Positions 53,727 through 62,690 of a stretch of 64,000 nt of DNA are shown in pieces. How positions within the stretch are numbered: position 1 is the first letter of the stretch; each line of letters starts with the position of its first letter. Source of the stretch: Alphaproteobacteria bacterium (GTDB lineage: Bacteria; Pseudomonadota; Alphaproteobacteria; Elsterales; Elsteraceae); the NCBI GenBank assembly GCA_013298565.1, contig JAAFIC010000002.1, positions 1-64,000 on the forward strand, in the 5' to 3' direction. The notes beneath the pieces are model-generated. The model made no database searches and had not been told where the DNA came from. It saw nothing but the letters and a program-made list of their open reading frames with translations. The position numbers and the translations under genes are program-made.

Positions 53727-53768
53727 AGTTCATATCACATATAACGAATGTTGTTTGTGATATGAACT
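53727..53768. terminator. Perfect 13-bp inverted repeat AGTTCATATCACA...TGTGATATGAACT
   Basis: The arms flank a 16-nt AT-rich spacer right after the gst stop and 57 bp before the ABC binding-protein gene. It could be a terminator or, given the TATCACA/TGTGATA arms resembling Crp/Fnr-like half-sites, an operator for the ABC operon. Confidence 0.55.
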
Positions 53769-53824
53769 TTACACGCGGTTACGAGTGTGGTTCTGTGAAT
53801 TCCAGATTTTCTGGAGGATTTCCT

Positions 53825-54856
53825 ATGCGCTCTTTGGTCTCCCGTCTCAGCCGCCGCGCTGCCCTTATCGGCGTTACCGCCAGCCTTGCGGTCATGGCCC
53901 TGCCTGCTGCCGCGCAAGTAAAGTTGCAAGTCGGCTATATCCCCGTGCTCGGCGTCTCGCAGTTGTTTGTGATGGAAGGCGAGGGTTGGGCGAAGGCGGC
54001 AGGGCTGGACCTGCAAATCACCCGCTTCGATAGCGGCCCCGCGATGATTCAGGCGCTGGCGTCTGGCAAGCTCGATGTGCTGTATGCGGGCGTTAGCCCC
54101 TTCATCGTCGCCAAAGCCAATGGCATCGGCGTTACAGTATTGGCGGCGACCGCGACGGAAGAAATTGCGCTGGTTGGGCGCGGTAAGTTTGCCGATTTGG
54201 TGGCGAAAACCGGTTCTGCCGCTGCCGCTGTTCCGGTTTTCTTTAAGGAAACTGGCCAGAAGGTGAAAATCTCTACTCAGCCTGCGGGGTCGGTGCCGGA
54301 TACGGTAACGCGCTATTGGGCGCAAGAAGTGGGTAAGCTCGATCCGAACCAGATCGAGATTCTGCCAATGGGGATTGAAAAGACCCAGCAAGCGCTGCTG
54401 GCCAAAGCCGTCGATGTGGCGGCGGTGCGCGAGCCGGTGATTACCATTATCCGCGATCTCGACCCGGAGGTGAAAATCGTCGGCCTTGGCGGCGAGATTT
54501 TTCCAGGGCAACCCGGCTCGGTGTTGGCGGTGCGCGATGACGCGCGCAAGGCGAACCCGGCGGCGATCGACACGCTTGTGGCCCTGCATGTTCGGGCGAC
54601 CAAGCTGCTGGCGTCCGACCCGAAGAAAGCCGCCCCGGCAGTGCATAAGTTCATCGGCGCGGGCTTAACCGATCAGAGTACGATTGAGCGCGCGCTGTCT
54701 TCGCCCTCGTCGAAATTCGAGGCTAATCCCGATATTATCCGCGCTTCAGTCGAAAAAATGCAGACTTTCCAGGCGAAAATCGGCACGTTGCCTCAAACCG
54801 TTCCGCTCGATACCTTGTTCGACGTTGGCCCCTATAAGAAAGCCGCTACCCCGTGA
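53825..54856 (+). CDS. SsuA/TauA-type ABC transporter substrate-binding protein
   Basis: A 343-residue periplasmic protein with a twin-arginine-like signal peptide (SRRAALIGVTASLAVMALPAAAQ, cleavage near residue 30). The mature part follows the nitrate/sulfonate/taurine family: LQVGYIPVLGVSQLFVMEGEGWAKAAGLDLQI, FDSGPAMIQALASGKLDVLYAGVSP and later AVREPVITIIRDL. The ATG at 53825 follows GGAGG. The ligand (sulfonate, taurine, nitrate or a thiamine precursor) cannot be set; no oxygenase gene is nearby. Confidence 0.88.
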   Translation: MRSLVSRLSRRAALIGVTASLAVMALPAAAQVKLQVGYIPVLGVSQLFVMEGEGWAKAAGLDLQITRFDSGPAMIQALASGKLDVLYAGVSPFIVAKANGIGVTVLAATATEEIALVGRGKFADLVAKTGSAAAAVPVFFKETGQKVKISTQPAGSVPDTVTRYWAQEVGKLDPNQIEILPMGIEKTQQALLAKAVDVAAVREPVITIIRDLDPEVKIVGLGGEIFPGQPGSVLAVRDDARKANPAAIDTLVALHVRATKLLASDPKKAAPAVHKFIGAGLTDQSTIERALSSPSSKFEANPDIIRASVEKMQTFQAKIGTLPQTVPLDTLFDVGPYKKAATP

Positions 54857-55656
54857 CCGACAAGGCGACCGCTGCCGCGCCTGCGCTTCCCCTTCTGAAA
54901 GATCGAACCCAGCTTCACCGATTGATTCTGTCTCTCGTCGGCTTGGTTGTTTTCGTAGGTTTGTGGGAATCGCTGGCACAAACCGGGCTTATGTCCCGCA
55001 CGCTCGCGCCGCCGCCGTCAATGGTGCCGGCGGCAGCCTTGCGGGAATGGGCGAGCGGTCACTGGTGGAAGGCAGTTCAGGGCAGTTTCGGGCACTATGC
55101 GGCTGGGTTGCTGGTCGGCTCCGGTCTTGGCATCGCGCTGGGGATTTCCGCCGGTTTGTCGCGGACCTTCGAGGCGTTGCAACTCGGTATCGTGCGGGTA
55201 TTGCGCCCGATACCGGGGATTGCCTGGATACCGTTTGCGGTCATATGGTTCGGCATTACCGAAGCGGCGGCGACCTTTATCATCGCGATTGGCGTGTTCT
55301 GGATTAACTATTTTGCGGCGTTTGCAGCGGTGCGCGGCGTCGATCCCGATTTGCTGGAAGTGGCGGAGGCTTTCGGGCATCGCTCGCGCTTGGCGAAGCT
55401 GTTCAAGATCGTGCTGCCCGCAGCGGCTCCCGGCATTTTTAATGGCATTCGCATTGCCTTGGGCCAAGGCTGGATGGCGGTGGTCGCCGCCGAACTGTTT
55501 GGCATTCCCGGCATTGGCGCGCGGATGATGGAAGCCTCCTCCCTGCTGGCAACCTCTGTTGTTGTGCTCTACATGCTCACCATTGCCGGGCTTTATAGCC
55601 TTACCGATATTGCGTTTGGCCGCCTGACGGCCCTGGTGCTGCAATGGCAACGCTAA
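54853..55656 (+). CDS. SsuC/TauC-type ABC transporter permease
   Basis: A 267-residue permease with six helices. The EAA loop is VAEAFGHRSRLAKLFKIVLPAAAPGIFNGIRIALGQGWMAVVAAELFG, very close to SsuC/TauC/NrtB proteins. The GTG start overlaps the binding-protein stop by 4 nt (GTGA), and the end overlaps the ATPase gene by 13 nt, so the three genes form a coupled operon. Confidence 0.92.
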   Translation: MTDKATAAAPALPLLKDRTQLHRLILSLVGLVVFVGLWESLAQTGLMSRTLAPPPSMVPAAALREWASGHWWKAVQGSFGHYAAGLLVGSGLGIALGISAGLSRTFEALQLGIVRVLRPIPGIAWIPFAVIWFGITEAAATFIIAIGVFWINYFAAFAAVRGVDPDLLEVAEAFGHRSRLAKLFKIVLPAAAPGIFNGIRIALGQGWMAVVAAELFGIPGIGARMMEASSLLATSVVVLYMLTIAGLYSLTDIAFGRLTALVLQWQR

Positions 55657-56420
55657 ACCCGCCGATCATCGAGATTTCCGGCCTGCAACTGGCCTATCCG
55701 CAAGCCGATGGCGGGCGAACGGTGGTGCTTGAGAATCTCGATCTTACGCTCAACCGGGGTGATTTCGTTGCTATCGTCGGCGCGTCGGGCGTCGGGAAAT
55801 CCACCCTGCTGCGCGTGCTGGCCGATCTGTCGAAACCCTCTGCCGGAACCGTTATCAGCCGTCTTACGCCGCGCCCGAACAGTCGCCCTAGCGCGCTGGT
55901 GTTCCAAGAAGCGCGCCTGCTGCCGTGGCGGCGCATTTTGGGGAATGTGATGTTCGGCCTCGAAGGTTTGGGCCTCTCGACAGCCGATCAGCGCCGCCGG
56001 GCGGAAGCGGCTTTGGCCCTCGTTGGGCTGTCGGAGTTTCACGCCCGCTGGCCCTATCAGCTTTCCGGCGGGCAGCGCCAGCGCGTCGGCCTTGCGCGCG
56101 CGCTGGCAGTGGAACCCGATCTGCTGCTGCTGGACGAGCCGTTCGGCGCGCTCGACGCCATCACCCGCGCGCAGTTGCAAGACGAAGTTCTGCGTATCTG
56201 GAAAGCCAGCGGCACAACCATTCTGATGGTCACGCACGATATTGATGAAGCCGTCTACCTCGCCGACCGAGTGATCTTGCTGGGCGGCAAACCCGCGCAT
56301 ATCACCGCGAGCCACCCCATTCTCGACCCGCGCCCGCGCCAACGCGGGGTCGCGCTTGCGATCGAACGGGTGCGGAGCGACCTCGGACGGGCGATGAGCG
56401 TGGAAGGCGAGGGGATTTAG
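55644..56420 (+). CDS. SsuB/TauB-type ABC transporter ATP-binding protein
   Basis: A 258-residue ATPase: Walker A GASGVGKST, Q-loop VFQEARLLPW, signature LSGGQRQRVGLARAL, Walker B LLLLDEPFGALD, H-loop VTHDIDEA. The pattern FQEARLLPWRRILGNV is typical of the nitrate/sulfonate group. Last gene of the importer operon. Its stop is TAG followed by AGC, the same hexamer seen at the repeat-hairpin stops. Confidence 0.93.
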   Translation: MATLNPPIIEISGLQLAYPQADGGRTVVLENLDLTLNRGDFVAIVGASGVGKSTLLRVLADLSKPSAGTVISRLTPRPNSRPSALVFQEARLLPWRRILGNVMFGLEGLGLSTADQRRRAEAALALVGLSEFHARWPYQLSGGQRQRVGLARALAVEPDLLLLDEPFGALDAITRAQLQDEVLRIWKASGTTILMVTHDIDEAVYLADRVILLGGKPAHITASHPILDPRPRQRGVALAIERVRSDLGRAMSVEGEGI

Positions 56421-56446
56421 AGCGGTTGTAAAGTTGGTACTGATTG

Positions 56447-56467
56447 AGGGGCGCAAGCCTTTTTTTT
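56447..56467 (+). terminator. Candidate intrinsic terminator after the ABC operon
   Basis: A short stem closing a GCAA tetraloop (GGGC-GCAA-GCCT, extended by G-U pairs) runs into an eight-base T tract. It lies 27 nt after the ATPase stop. The stem is short, so efficiency is uncertain. Confidence 0.5.
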
Positions 56468-56559
56468 CTTCTCTCTCATTAATGGCATAGAGATTGCGTA
56501 ATTTATATGCTGAATATGATTATATTATGCCAATGGGCTGGCATAGGGGGGAGATAGTG

Positions 56560-58239
56560 ATGAAGATCGGTCATAAGGTTGTTGGCGTTGTTATTTTTCT
56601 CTGCGTGTTGATCGGCGGTATGGTTGCCCTTGCGGTGACAACTCTGCGCGATGCAACGGGGCGGTTCGAGAGCGTTGCCCAGGTGACGCAGCAGGTCTAT
56701 TCCTCTGGCAGGGCCACCTCTAACCTGCTGTCCTTCGCGCGTTCGGTGGAATATCTGCCGCTGGACCTGCCGAGTGGCGATAGGGCTGCGATTGAAGCGG
56801 CTGCGAGCGACGAGCTTGGGCGTTTGCGCGAACGGCTGGAGCAGTTGGAACGCAATGCCGCTGATCCCGAGGATAAAACAGCGGTGAGCGATTTCCGTAC
56901 GCGCTTGGATGGGTATGAGAAAGCCTATTTATTAATCATTTCCCTTACGAAGGACGGAATCGCCGAGGGCCGCGCGAAGGCCCTGGAAGAGGTTTTGGGG
57001 CAACGGCGGGTTGTCGCAGCCCTGCGGCGTAAACTTATTGAAATAGAAGACCGCAATAATAAGGTCGTGAATGAGTCGAGGGTCGATTTTGGCGTCTATG
57101 CTAGCGATGCGGACACTGCGCTGAAAGGCATTGGCATTGCAGGCGTTGCCATTGGTTTACTCGGCTCGCTGCTGGTCGCCCGGCGTGGCATTACTGGCCC
57201 GCTCGGGCGGATTACCGACGCGATGGCGCGGGTTGCTCAGGGCGATCTCACGCTTGAAATCCCTGGCCTGAAACGCCGGGACGAGTTGGGGCGACTGGCC
57301 GGCGCGCTGAACCGCTTCAAAGCTCAAGCTGAAGCCAGCCTAAATCTTGAAGCCGAACGGCGCGCGGCGGAAGAGCGGTCAGCGGACGAAAAACGCCACA
57401 CTATGCTTGCCCTTGCCGAGCGGTTCGAGGCCAGTATTGGCGATTTGGTGCGGGAGACTCTCGCCGCTTCCGAAGGGTTAGGCCAACGCGCGCAAGCCCT
57501 GTCGCAAACAGCGGAAAGCACGGCCCTGCAAGCTTGCGAAGCTGCCTCGGCGGCGCATCAAACCACAGGTAATGTTCAAACCGTGGCGGCGGCGACCGAA
57601 GAGTTAAGCTCGTCCATTTCCGAAATCACTCGGCAGGCCAGCCAATCGGTCATCTTGGCAGACGAAGGCGTGCAGGCGGCAAATGCCACCAGCGAGACCA
57701 TCGGCACTTTGGCGGCAAGCACCAGCCGTATTGGCAATGTTGTGCGGCTCATTCAAGAAATCGCCGAACAAACCAATCTGCTTGCGCTGAATGCCACCAT
57801 TGAAGCCGCGCGCGCGGGGGACGCCGGGCGCGGCTTTGCCGTGGTGGCGGGAGAGGTGAAATCACTGGCCAGTCAAACCGCGCACGCTACCAGCGAGATT
57901 CAAAGCCAGATCGCGGCAATCCAGTCCGAAACCGGCTCGGCTGTGGCGATGGTAACGCGCATTTCCGATGTGATTCTCCGTATGAATAATCTCAGCACGA
58001 CAGTCGCCGCCGCAGTTGGTCAGCAAGGCGCGGCCACGGGGGAAATTGCGCGCAATGTGCAGCAGGCTGCGGCGGGAACCGACGTGGTGACGGATAATGT
58101 AAGCCGGATGCAAGGATCGGCTAACGATACCGGCGCGGCAGCCCAAGCTGTGAGCGCGGCTGCAAGCGGGTTGAACCGCACCGCCTCCCATCTCGATCAA
58201 GCGGTCGCGGCGTTTCTAGCGTCCATCCGCGCGGCATGA
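56560..58239 (+). CDS. Methyl-accepting chemotaxis protein
   Basis: A 559-residue chemoreceptor: first helix [24 protein letters not shown], a small helical periplasmic sensor (about 30-195), second helix [25 protein letters not shown] ([20 protein letters not shown]), and the signalling hairpin with [20 protein letters not shown]. Ligand unknown. The ATG at 56560 is preceded by GGGGGGAG; in-frame upstream codons do not look coding. The receptor at 29.3 kb shares the signalling part but not the sensor. Confidence 0.93.
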   Translation: MKIGHKVVGVVIFLCVLIGGMVALAVTTLRDATGRFESVAQVTQQVYSSGRATSNLLSFARSVEYLPLDLPSGDRAAIEAAASDELGRLRERLEQLERNAADPEDKTAVSDFRTRLDGYEKAYLLIISLTKDGIAEGRAKALEEVLGQRRVVAALRRKLIEIEDRNNKVVNESRVDFGVYASDADTALKGIGIAGVAIGLLGSLLVARRGITGPLGRITDAMARVAQGDLTLEIPGLKRRDELGRLAGALNRFKAQAEASLNLEAERRAAEERSADEKRHTMLALAERFEASIGDLVRETLAASEGLGQRAQALSQTAESTALQACEAASAAHQTTGNVQTVAAATEELSSSISEITRQASQSVILADEGVQAANATSETIGTLAASTSRIGNVVRLIQEIAEQTNLLALNATIEAARAGDAGRGFAVVAGEVKSLASQTAHATSEIQSQIAAIQSETGSAVAMVTRISDVILRMNNLSTTVAAAVGQQGAATGEIARNVQQAAAGTDVVTDNVSRMQGSANDTGAAAQAVSAAASGLNRTASHLDQAVAAFLASIRAA

Positions 58240-58295
58240 AGCCAATCTTGTCGATAGTCTCGATATTCGCTGCGGTTGGGTCTTATCAGGCCCTT

Positions 58296-58331
58296 AGGGC
58301 GTCTTGCGTTAACCTTTACGCAAGACGCTCT
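58296..58331 (+). terminator. Hairpin downstream of the chemoreceptor gene
   Basis: 14-nt arms (AGGGCGTCTTGCGT and ACGCAAGACGCTCT), matching at 13 positions, flank an 8-nt loop, 57 nt past the stop codon. Its right arm runs into repeat copy C. Confidence 0.6.
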
Positions 58332-58432
58332 AGTATTATCTTAGCCCTCGCCGGGCGGGCGCATCCGCGCCCTTGGCCGCCGCCTCAATGGCGGCTTTTA
58401 GAGCCGCGCCAGAGTTAAGGCGCGCGGCTCTA
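58322..58432. repeat. Dispersed intergenic repeat, copy C (short form)
   Basis: Matches copies A and B at both ends but lacks about 60 central bases; the 34-nt terminal hairpin (58399-58432) is identical. It lies between the chemoreceptor and the GT87-like gene. Confidence 0.8.
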
Positions 58433-58439
58433 ATGGCGC

Positions 58440-59714
58440 TTGTGTTTTGAGAAACGCCCGCCTTTCAGAAAAATATCGAGACGGATCAGAGCATTGACTT
58501 CGCTTTTACAGCGTCTCTCGCTAAAAATAAATTTTGAAAATCTTCCTGAGTGCTTGATTATTGCATTTTTCGGAATGCTCATTCTGTCCTTGAATGGGTA
58601 CTTAGATTTTTTCTTGGATATTTTTCGCTTCAACAGAATGACGCCGATTTTTGCCGATTTACGCACGGTCCCAACCGCCGAGTTTTACGCGGCGAACCTA
58701 ACCCCGCGCGGCGCAAATAGTTTCGATCCCTGGGGGCGGGCGTTCAACTATCCTGAGATTTGGATTTTTCTGTTCGACTTCCTGCGCGCCCTTTGGCTCG
58801 ATCCTGTGCTGGTGGTCGGGTATGGGCAAATCCTGGCCCTCGCTGGCGCGGCCCTGATGACTGTCCGCAGGTTAGAGCGCGCGGGCGAACGATGGCTCCT
58901 CACAGCGCTCCTCTGTTCCCCGCCCATCGTGCTGCTGCTGGAGCGCGGCAATAGCGATACGCTGATCTTTCTGCTCTGCCTTTTAAGCCTGCGCGGGCAC
59001 TCTGTAGGCCGAGGAATTGCGGTAGGACTTGCCGCCGCCCTCAAGCTCTATCCGCTCGTCTGGTTCTTGCCGCTGTTGGCGCTGACGGGCAAGCGCGCGC
59101 CGCTCGTACTCGGATTAAGCCTGACCGCGCCGCTATGGGGCTGGACGTTGCTGCAAAGTACCGCGATTCTAACGGCAACCCCCCACAGTGGCGATGGCTC
59201 TACAGCGTTTGGCCTGCGGGCAACCCGCAATAGCCTTGGTTGGTGGGCGGAACATCTCTACGGCATTACCCTGCCGTCGCCGGTTCTGCTTGCGGGCAGC
59301 CTCGTGAGTCTGTTTCTCATCGGCCTCGTGTTTTACGCCTTCAACCGCCGCGATATTACCCAGATCACCGACGATATTGCCGCGTCTTCCCGATGGCCGC
59401 TGTTGCTCGCGTTTGGCTTTCTGCACCTCGCGCTTTTTTGTGCGGCATCGAGTTGGGCCTATCGGTTGATTTTTTTCGCGCCGGTGGCCTTTAGCATTCT
59501 CCGGTTCAGCCTGTGGACGACAAAGCCGCTCGGCCCCTGGTTCCGGGCGTTTCTGGGGGCCGCGTTCGGGCTGCCCTTCGTTGTGCCTTTTCTGCCGTAT
59601 GGTTGGATGCTGTTTAGTCTGGCAGTCTCTCTCTCCATCCCAATCTTAGTGATTTTGCTGGGCGGCTTGATATGGCAACGTCAGTCTGCCGTCTCAAAAA
59701 TCCCAACATTTTGA
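58440..59714 (+). CDS. GT87-like (DUF2029) polytopic glycosyltransferase family protein
   Basis: A membrane protein of up to 424 residues with roughly ten hydrophobic helices. LLLERGNSDTLIFLLCLLSL and the GIAVGLAAALKLYPLVWFLPLLAL segment are hallmarks of the polyprenol-phosphate-mannose-dependent GT87/DUF2029 family. The acceptor is unknown and no glycan cluster surrounds it. The start is uncertain: no ATG precedes the first helix (CLIIAFFGMLILSLNGYLDFF), so a TTG at 58440 or 58494 must be used. The N-terminal 130 bp are AT-richer than the rest. Confidence 0.72.
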   Translation: MCFEKRPPFRKISRRIRALTSLLQRLSLKINFENLPECLIIAFFGMLILSLNGYLDFFLDIFRFNRMTPIFADLRTVPTAEFYAANLTPRGANSFDPWGRAFNYPEIWIFLFDFLRALWLDPVLVVGYGQILALAGAALMTVRRLERAGERWLLTALLCSPPIVLLLERGNSDTLIFLLCLLSLRGHSVGRGIAVGLAAALKLYPLVWFLPLLALTGKRAPLVLGLSLTAPLWGWTLLQSTAILTATPHSGDGSTAFGLRATRNSLGWWAEHLYGITLPSPVLLAGSLVSLFLIGLVFYAFNRRDITQITDDIAASSRWPLLLAFGFLHLALFCAASSWAYRLIFFAPVAFSILRFSLWTTKPLGPWFRAFLGAAFGLPFVVPFLPYGWMLFSLAVSLSIPILVILLGGLIWQRQSAVSKIPTF

Positions 59715-59724
59715 AAGGTCGCCC

Positions 59725-60309
59725 ATGTCCAACGCCGACCTACGCCGTGCCGTTCTGATCGTTGCCCTCGCTAATCTCGCTTATTTCGGCGTGGAGTTTG
59801 CCGTGGCGCGCCAAATCGGCTCGGTCTCGTTGCTCGCTGACAGTATAGATTTTCTGGAAGATGCCGCGATCAATCTGCTGATTCTGCTGGCTATCGGCTG
59901 GTCTGTCGCCAAGCGGGCGCGGGTTGGAATGCTGCTTGCCGGTATTCTGCTGATCCCCGGCCTTGCAACGCTGTGGATGGCTTGGGAGAAATTTTCAACA
60001 CCCGTGCCGCCCGATCCCTGGTTGCTATCGGCAATTGGTATCGGCGCGCTGGCGGTGAACCTTGGCTGTGCGCTGCTGCTGGTAAAGTTCCGCAACCTTG
60101 GCGGCAGCTTGACACGCGCGGCCTTTCTGTCGGCCCGGAATGATGCCGCCGCCAATCTCGCGATTATTGTGGCGGGCTTGGTTACGCTGGTTTGGGCTTC
60201 CGGCTGGCCCGATTTGATCGTCGGCATTGGCATTGCGGCGATGAATGCCGATGCCGCCAAGGAAGTGTGGAAGGCAGCGCGTGCAGAGCAGCGGAGCGCG
60301 GAGGTGTAA
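59725..60309 (+). CDS. CDF-like cation transporter (membrane domain only)
   Basis: A 194-residue membrane protein with about six helices. VSLLADSIDFLEDAAINLL matches the first metal-site helix of cation diffusion facilitators (ADSxDxxxD), and FLSARNDAAANLAIIVAGLVTLVWASGWPDLIVGIGIAA the second (SxxxDxxxN). The usual cytoplasmic C-terminal domain is absent; such short forms are common. Metal specificity unknown. 10 bp after the GT87-like gene, possibly cotranscribed. Confidence 0.82.
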   Translation: MSNADLRRAVLIVALANLAYFGVEFAVARQIGSVSLLADSIDFLEDAAINLLILLAIGWSVAKRARVGMLLAGILLIPGLATLWMAWEKFSTPVPPDPWLLSAIGIGALAVNLGCALLLVKFRNLGGSLTRAAFLSARNDAAANLAIIVAGLVTLVWASGWPDLIVGIGIAAMNADAAKEVWKAARAEQRSAEV

Positions 60310-60341
60310 TCGCCCCTCTTCCCATCTGCCCCCTAATCACC

Positions 60342-60347
60342 TATATA
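60342..60347 (+). promoter_or_regulatory. Candidate -10 box of ssrA
   Basis: TATATA just upstream of the first tmRNA piece; no convincing -35 hexamer was seen. Confidence 0.4.
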
Positions 60348-60352
60348 AGAAG

Positions 60353-60433
60353 TGTCGGGCAACCGACTATAGCGATAAACGCTGCGTGGAATAGACGTTA
60401 CGGACCCGGGGGCGGTACCCGGCGTCTCCACCA
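60353..60433 (+). ncRNA. ssrA: tmRNA acceptor piece (two-piece ssrA)
   Basis: Ends with a T-arm-like GGACCCGGGGGCGGTACCC, then CGTCTCC followed by ACCA. CGTCTCC is complementary to GGGGACG at the start of the coding piece (60465). This acceptor-first order is the circularly permuted tmRNA of alphaproteobacteria, where processing removes the intervening segment (60434-60464). The 3' end is clear from CCA; the 5' end is estimated. Confidence 0.88.
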
Positions 60434-60464
60434 TTTCCGGCCCGCATCTCTTGGGACGGCGTTT

Positions 60465-60635
60465 GGGGACGAAATAGGATCGACGTGCGTAATAAAGACC
60501 CAGTTTTCGCCCGGCATGGTACCACCGTTATCGGGCTAAACTCAGAAGTGCCAACGACAATCGTGTAGCACTCGCTGCCTAACCATTAGGCAAGCGCGGT
60601 TCGGGGGGCACCGGGCAACAGAAGCCCCCCACTTC
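60465..60635 (+). ncRNA. ssrA: tmRNA coding piece (two-piece ssrA)
   Basis: Starts GGGGACGAAATAGGATCGAC, the usual alphaproteobacterial 5' end. It carries the tag reading frame 60550-60582: ANDNRVALAA followed by TAA, ending in the ALAA degron recognised by ClpXP. A G-rich/C-rich stem (GGGGGGC at 60603, GCCCCCC at 60624) lies at the 3' side and may be a pseudoknot or terminator. It rescues stalled ribosomes by trans-translation. The 3' end is estimated. Confidence 0.9.
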
Positions 60636-60761
60636 CCTTCGGTTCTTATTCGCATTCTTGACCCTTGCCCCCCGCCGGGCTTTTGTGGTCTGTGATGGAA
60701 AAGAGCGGCGCACTTTACGCGGCGCAACCGCGACGGTTTTTGAAAATAGGAGGCGTAGAAC

Positions 60762-61352
60762 ATGCCCATCAATCTGCTTCGCTACGACCGCATGATCGAA
60801 GAAGCATTGCGGGGGGTTGTACGCCGGGCGCTCCGCATGGTGGCGGCCACGGGCCTGCCAGGTTCGCACCATTTCTTCATCTCGTTCCGCACGGCTGCCG
60901 AAGGGGTGCAGATTGCCGACTATCTGCACGAACGCTACCCGGATGAAATGACCATCGTCATTCAGCATCAATTCTGGGGGCTGGACGTAACGTCGGAACA
61001 GTTCGGCATAACCTTGAGCTTCAACGATGTTCACGAGCGGCTGGTCGTTCCGTTCGCCGCCATTACCTCCTTCGCCGATCCGGCAGCGCAGTTCGGCTTG
61101 CAGTTCCAGCAGGCTACCGCCGCGTTGGATGGTGAAGAGGCTGAGGATAAGACGGCTAAAACCGCAAAACCGCTTGGCCCCCTCACCGAACCGACCCGCC
61201 TGCCCATCCCCACGGCTAAAACTGACGCCAAGACCGACGCGAAAGCCGATGCCGCCGCTCCGGCGGAAGGCGAAACACCCGCCGAAGACGGTAAAGAAGG
61301 CGAGCCTAAGGAAGGCTCGGTCGTGTTCCTCGATCAGTTTCGGCGCAAGTAA
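60762..61352 (+). CDS. sspB: ClpXP adaptor SspB (alphaproteobacterial type)
   Basis: A 196-residue protein. The N-terminal domain (MPINLLRYDRMIEEALRGVVRRAL, HHFFISFRT, YPDEMTIVIQHQFWGLDV, FGITLSFNDVHERLVVPFAAITSFADP) is the SspB fold that binds the ssrA tag. A charged linker of about 70 residues (Lys/Asp/Ala/Glu-rich) leads to SVVFLDQFRRK, the ClpX-docking tail. A GGAGG site precedes the ATG. It lies directly after ssrA, pairing tag and adaptor genes. Confidence 0.94.
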   Translation: MPINLLRYDRMIEEALRGVVRRALRMVAATGLPGSHHFFISFRTAAEGVQIADYLHERYPDEMTIVIQHQFWGLDVTSEQFGITLSFNDVHERLVVPFAAITSFADPAAQFGLQFQQATAALDGEEAEDKTAKTAKPLGPLTEPTRLPIPTAKTDAKTDAKADAAAPAEGETPAEDGKEGEPKEGSVVFLDQFRRK

Positions 61353-61378
61353 GCTTGCCGCAGTAAAGCTCTCTAGCG

Positions 61379-62560
61379 ATGACGAACCTCGTGCGGATGC
61401 GCGTGTTCTTCACGTTTGCGGCGGGCTATTTTCTCTCCTACCTGTACCGCACAGTCAATGCCGTGCTGTCACCGGACCTCACGCGCGATCTGGCGCTATC
61501 GCCCGCCGATTTAGGGCTGCTGACCTCCGCTTATTTCATCACTTTCGCGCTGTTCCAAATTCCGCTGGGGCTGCTGCTCGATAAGTTCGGGCCGCGCCGG
61601 GTGCAGGCGGGGCTGTTGATTTTTGCGGCCTTGGGGGCGGCGGGGTTCGCGGTTGCTCAGACCGTGCCGACGCTCATTCTCGCCCGCGCTCTTATCGGCC
61701 TTGGCGTGTCGGGCTGCCTGATGGCGGGGTTCAAGGCGCTGGTGCTGTGGTTTCCGCGCGAAAAACTGCCGCTGTGGAACTCGCTCTACATGGTTGCGGG
61801 CGGGCTTGGGGCGATAGTGGCCGCCACCCCGGTCGAACTCGCGCTGCATGTTACCGATTGGCGCGGCGTATTCTGGGGCCTCGCGGGCCTCACGCTTCTA
61901 GCGGCCCTCGCCATTGCCACGCTGATCCCCGCGCCGCCTGCCGACACGAACATTCCGCCGCCGCAAGAAAGCCTAACAGCCGGGTTCAAAGCCATTTACG
62001 GCTCGGCGCTGTTCTGGCGCATCGCCCCCATGACCGCCCTCTGCCAAGGGGTCTATCTCGGCTATCAAGCCCTGTGGATTGGCCCCTGGGTGCGCGAGGT
62101 GCAGGGGCTAGACCGGCTCGCCGCCGCCAATGTTGTGACCAGTGCCGCGATTGGCATGGCTCTAGGCTATTTCCTGCTCGGCCTGATCGCCGAAGCCGCC
62201 CGCAAACGCGGCATCGGCCCGCTCACCGTCGGGCAAATCGGTATGAGCCTGTTCCTGCTGGTGCAACTCGCCCTTCTGCTCCGGTTGCCCCTGCCCCCCG
62301 CCGTGCTCTGGGGCCTGTTCGGCGCGGTTGGCAGTGCCAGCATGATGGGCTACGCTTTCCTCTCGCAAACCCTCCCGGCCTATCTCGCTGGGCGCGTGAA
62401 TACCGCTATCAATATGCTGGCCTTCAGTGCCGCCTTCCTCGTGCAAACCGGCGTCGGCGCGCTGGTGAACGAGCTTGGCCTCGACGGGCAGATTTGGGGT
62501 TTGGCGCTGTGCCTCGGCGCGCAGGCGGTTGTGCTGGCGTGGGGGATGCTAGGACGATAA
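61379..62560 (+). CDS. MFS transporter
   Basis: A 393-residue major facilitator with twelve predicted helices. Typical motifs: GYFLSYLYRTVNAVLSPDL in helix 1, LDKFGPRRVQAG (motif A, loop 2-3) and RALIGLGVSGCLMAGFKALVLWF (helix 4-5). It resembles the sugar-phosphate/anion and unknown-substrate branches; cargo not assignable. Stands 26 bp after sspB and is followed by the double repeat region. Confidence 0.88.
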   Translation: MTNLVRMRVFFTFAAGYFLSYLYRTVNAVLSPDLTRDLALSPADLGLLTSAYFITFALFQIPLGLLLDKFGPRRVQAGLLIFAALGAAGFAVAQTVPTLILARALIGLGVSGCLMAGFKALVLWFPREKLPLWNSLYMVAGGLGAIVAATPVELALHVTDWRGVFWGLAGLTLLAALAIATLIPAPPADTNIPPPQESLTAGFKAIYGSALFWRIAPMTALCQGVYLGYQALWIGPWVREVQGLDRLAAANVVTSAAIGMALGYFLLGLIAEAARKRGIGPLTVGQIGMSLFLLVQLALLLRLPLPPAVLWGLFGAVGSASMMGYAFLSQTLPAYLAGRVNTAINMLAFSAAFLVQTGVGALVNELGLDGQIWGLALCLGAQAVVLAWGMLGR

Positions 62561-62580
62561 CACGGCTACCCGTGCCATTG

Positions 62581-62654
62581 CGTCGGCGGCCAAGGGCGCG
62601 GATGCGCCCGGCTAAGCGCTTGGCGCGTCAAACACGCCGCCCGGCAAGGGCCAA
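62581..62654. repeat. Partial inverted copy D' of the dispersed repeat
   Basis: Reads, in reverse complement, as the middle and 5' part of copies A/B (from GGCCCTTGCCGGGC to CGCCCTTGGCCGCCGACGC) but lacks the 34-nt hairpin. It faces the complete copy D downstream, giving a head-to-head pair. Confidence 0.65.
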
Positions 62655-62690
62655 AATCATCGTGCGCCATAGGTGACGCTCGATGCTCTC

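Noticed and set aside
58430-58666. 78-codon minus-strand frame ending on a repeat-hairpin TAG
   Set aside because: Tempting because it ends like three real genes here, but it is Lys/Arg-rich, resembles no family I know, and is antisense to the N-terminal helix of the GT87-like protein.
60353-60433. Stand-alone tRNA ending CCA
   Set aside because: It has a T-arm and CCA end but no anticodon arm; pairing with the downstream coding piece shows it is the tmRNA acceptor piece.
60665-60946. 93-codon frame overlapping the tmRNA-sspB gap
   Set aside because: Mostly in another frame of sspB; low-quality composition and no conserved start.
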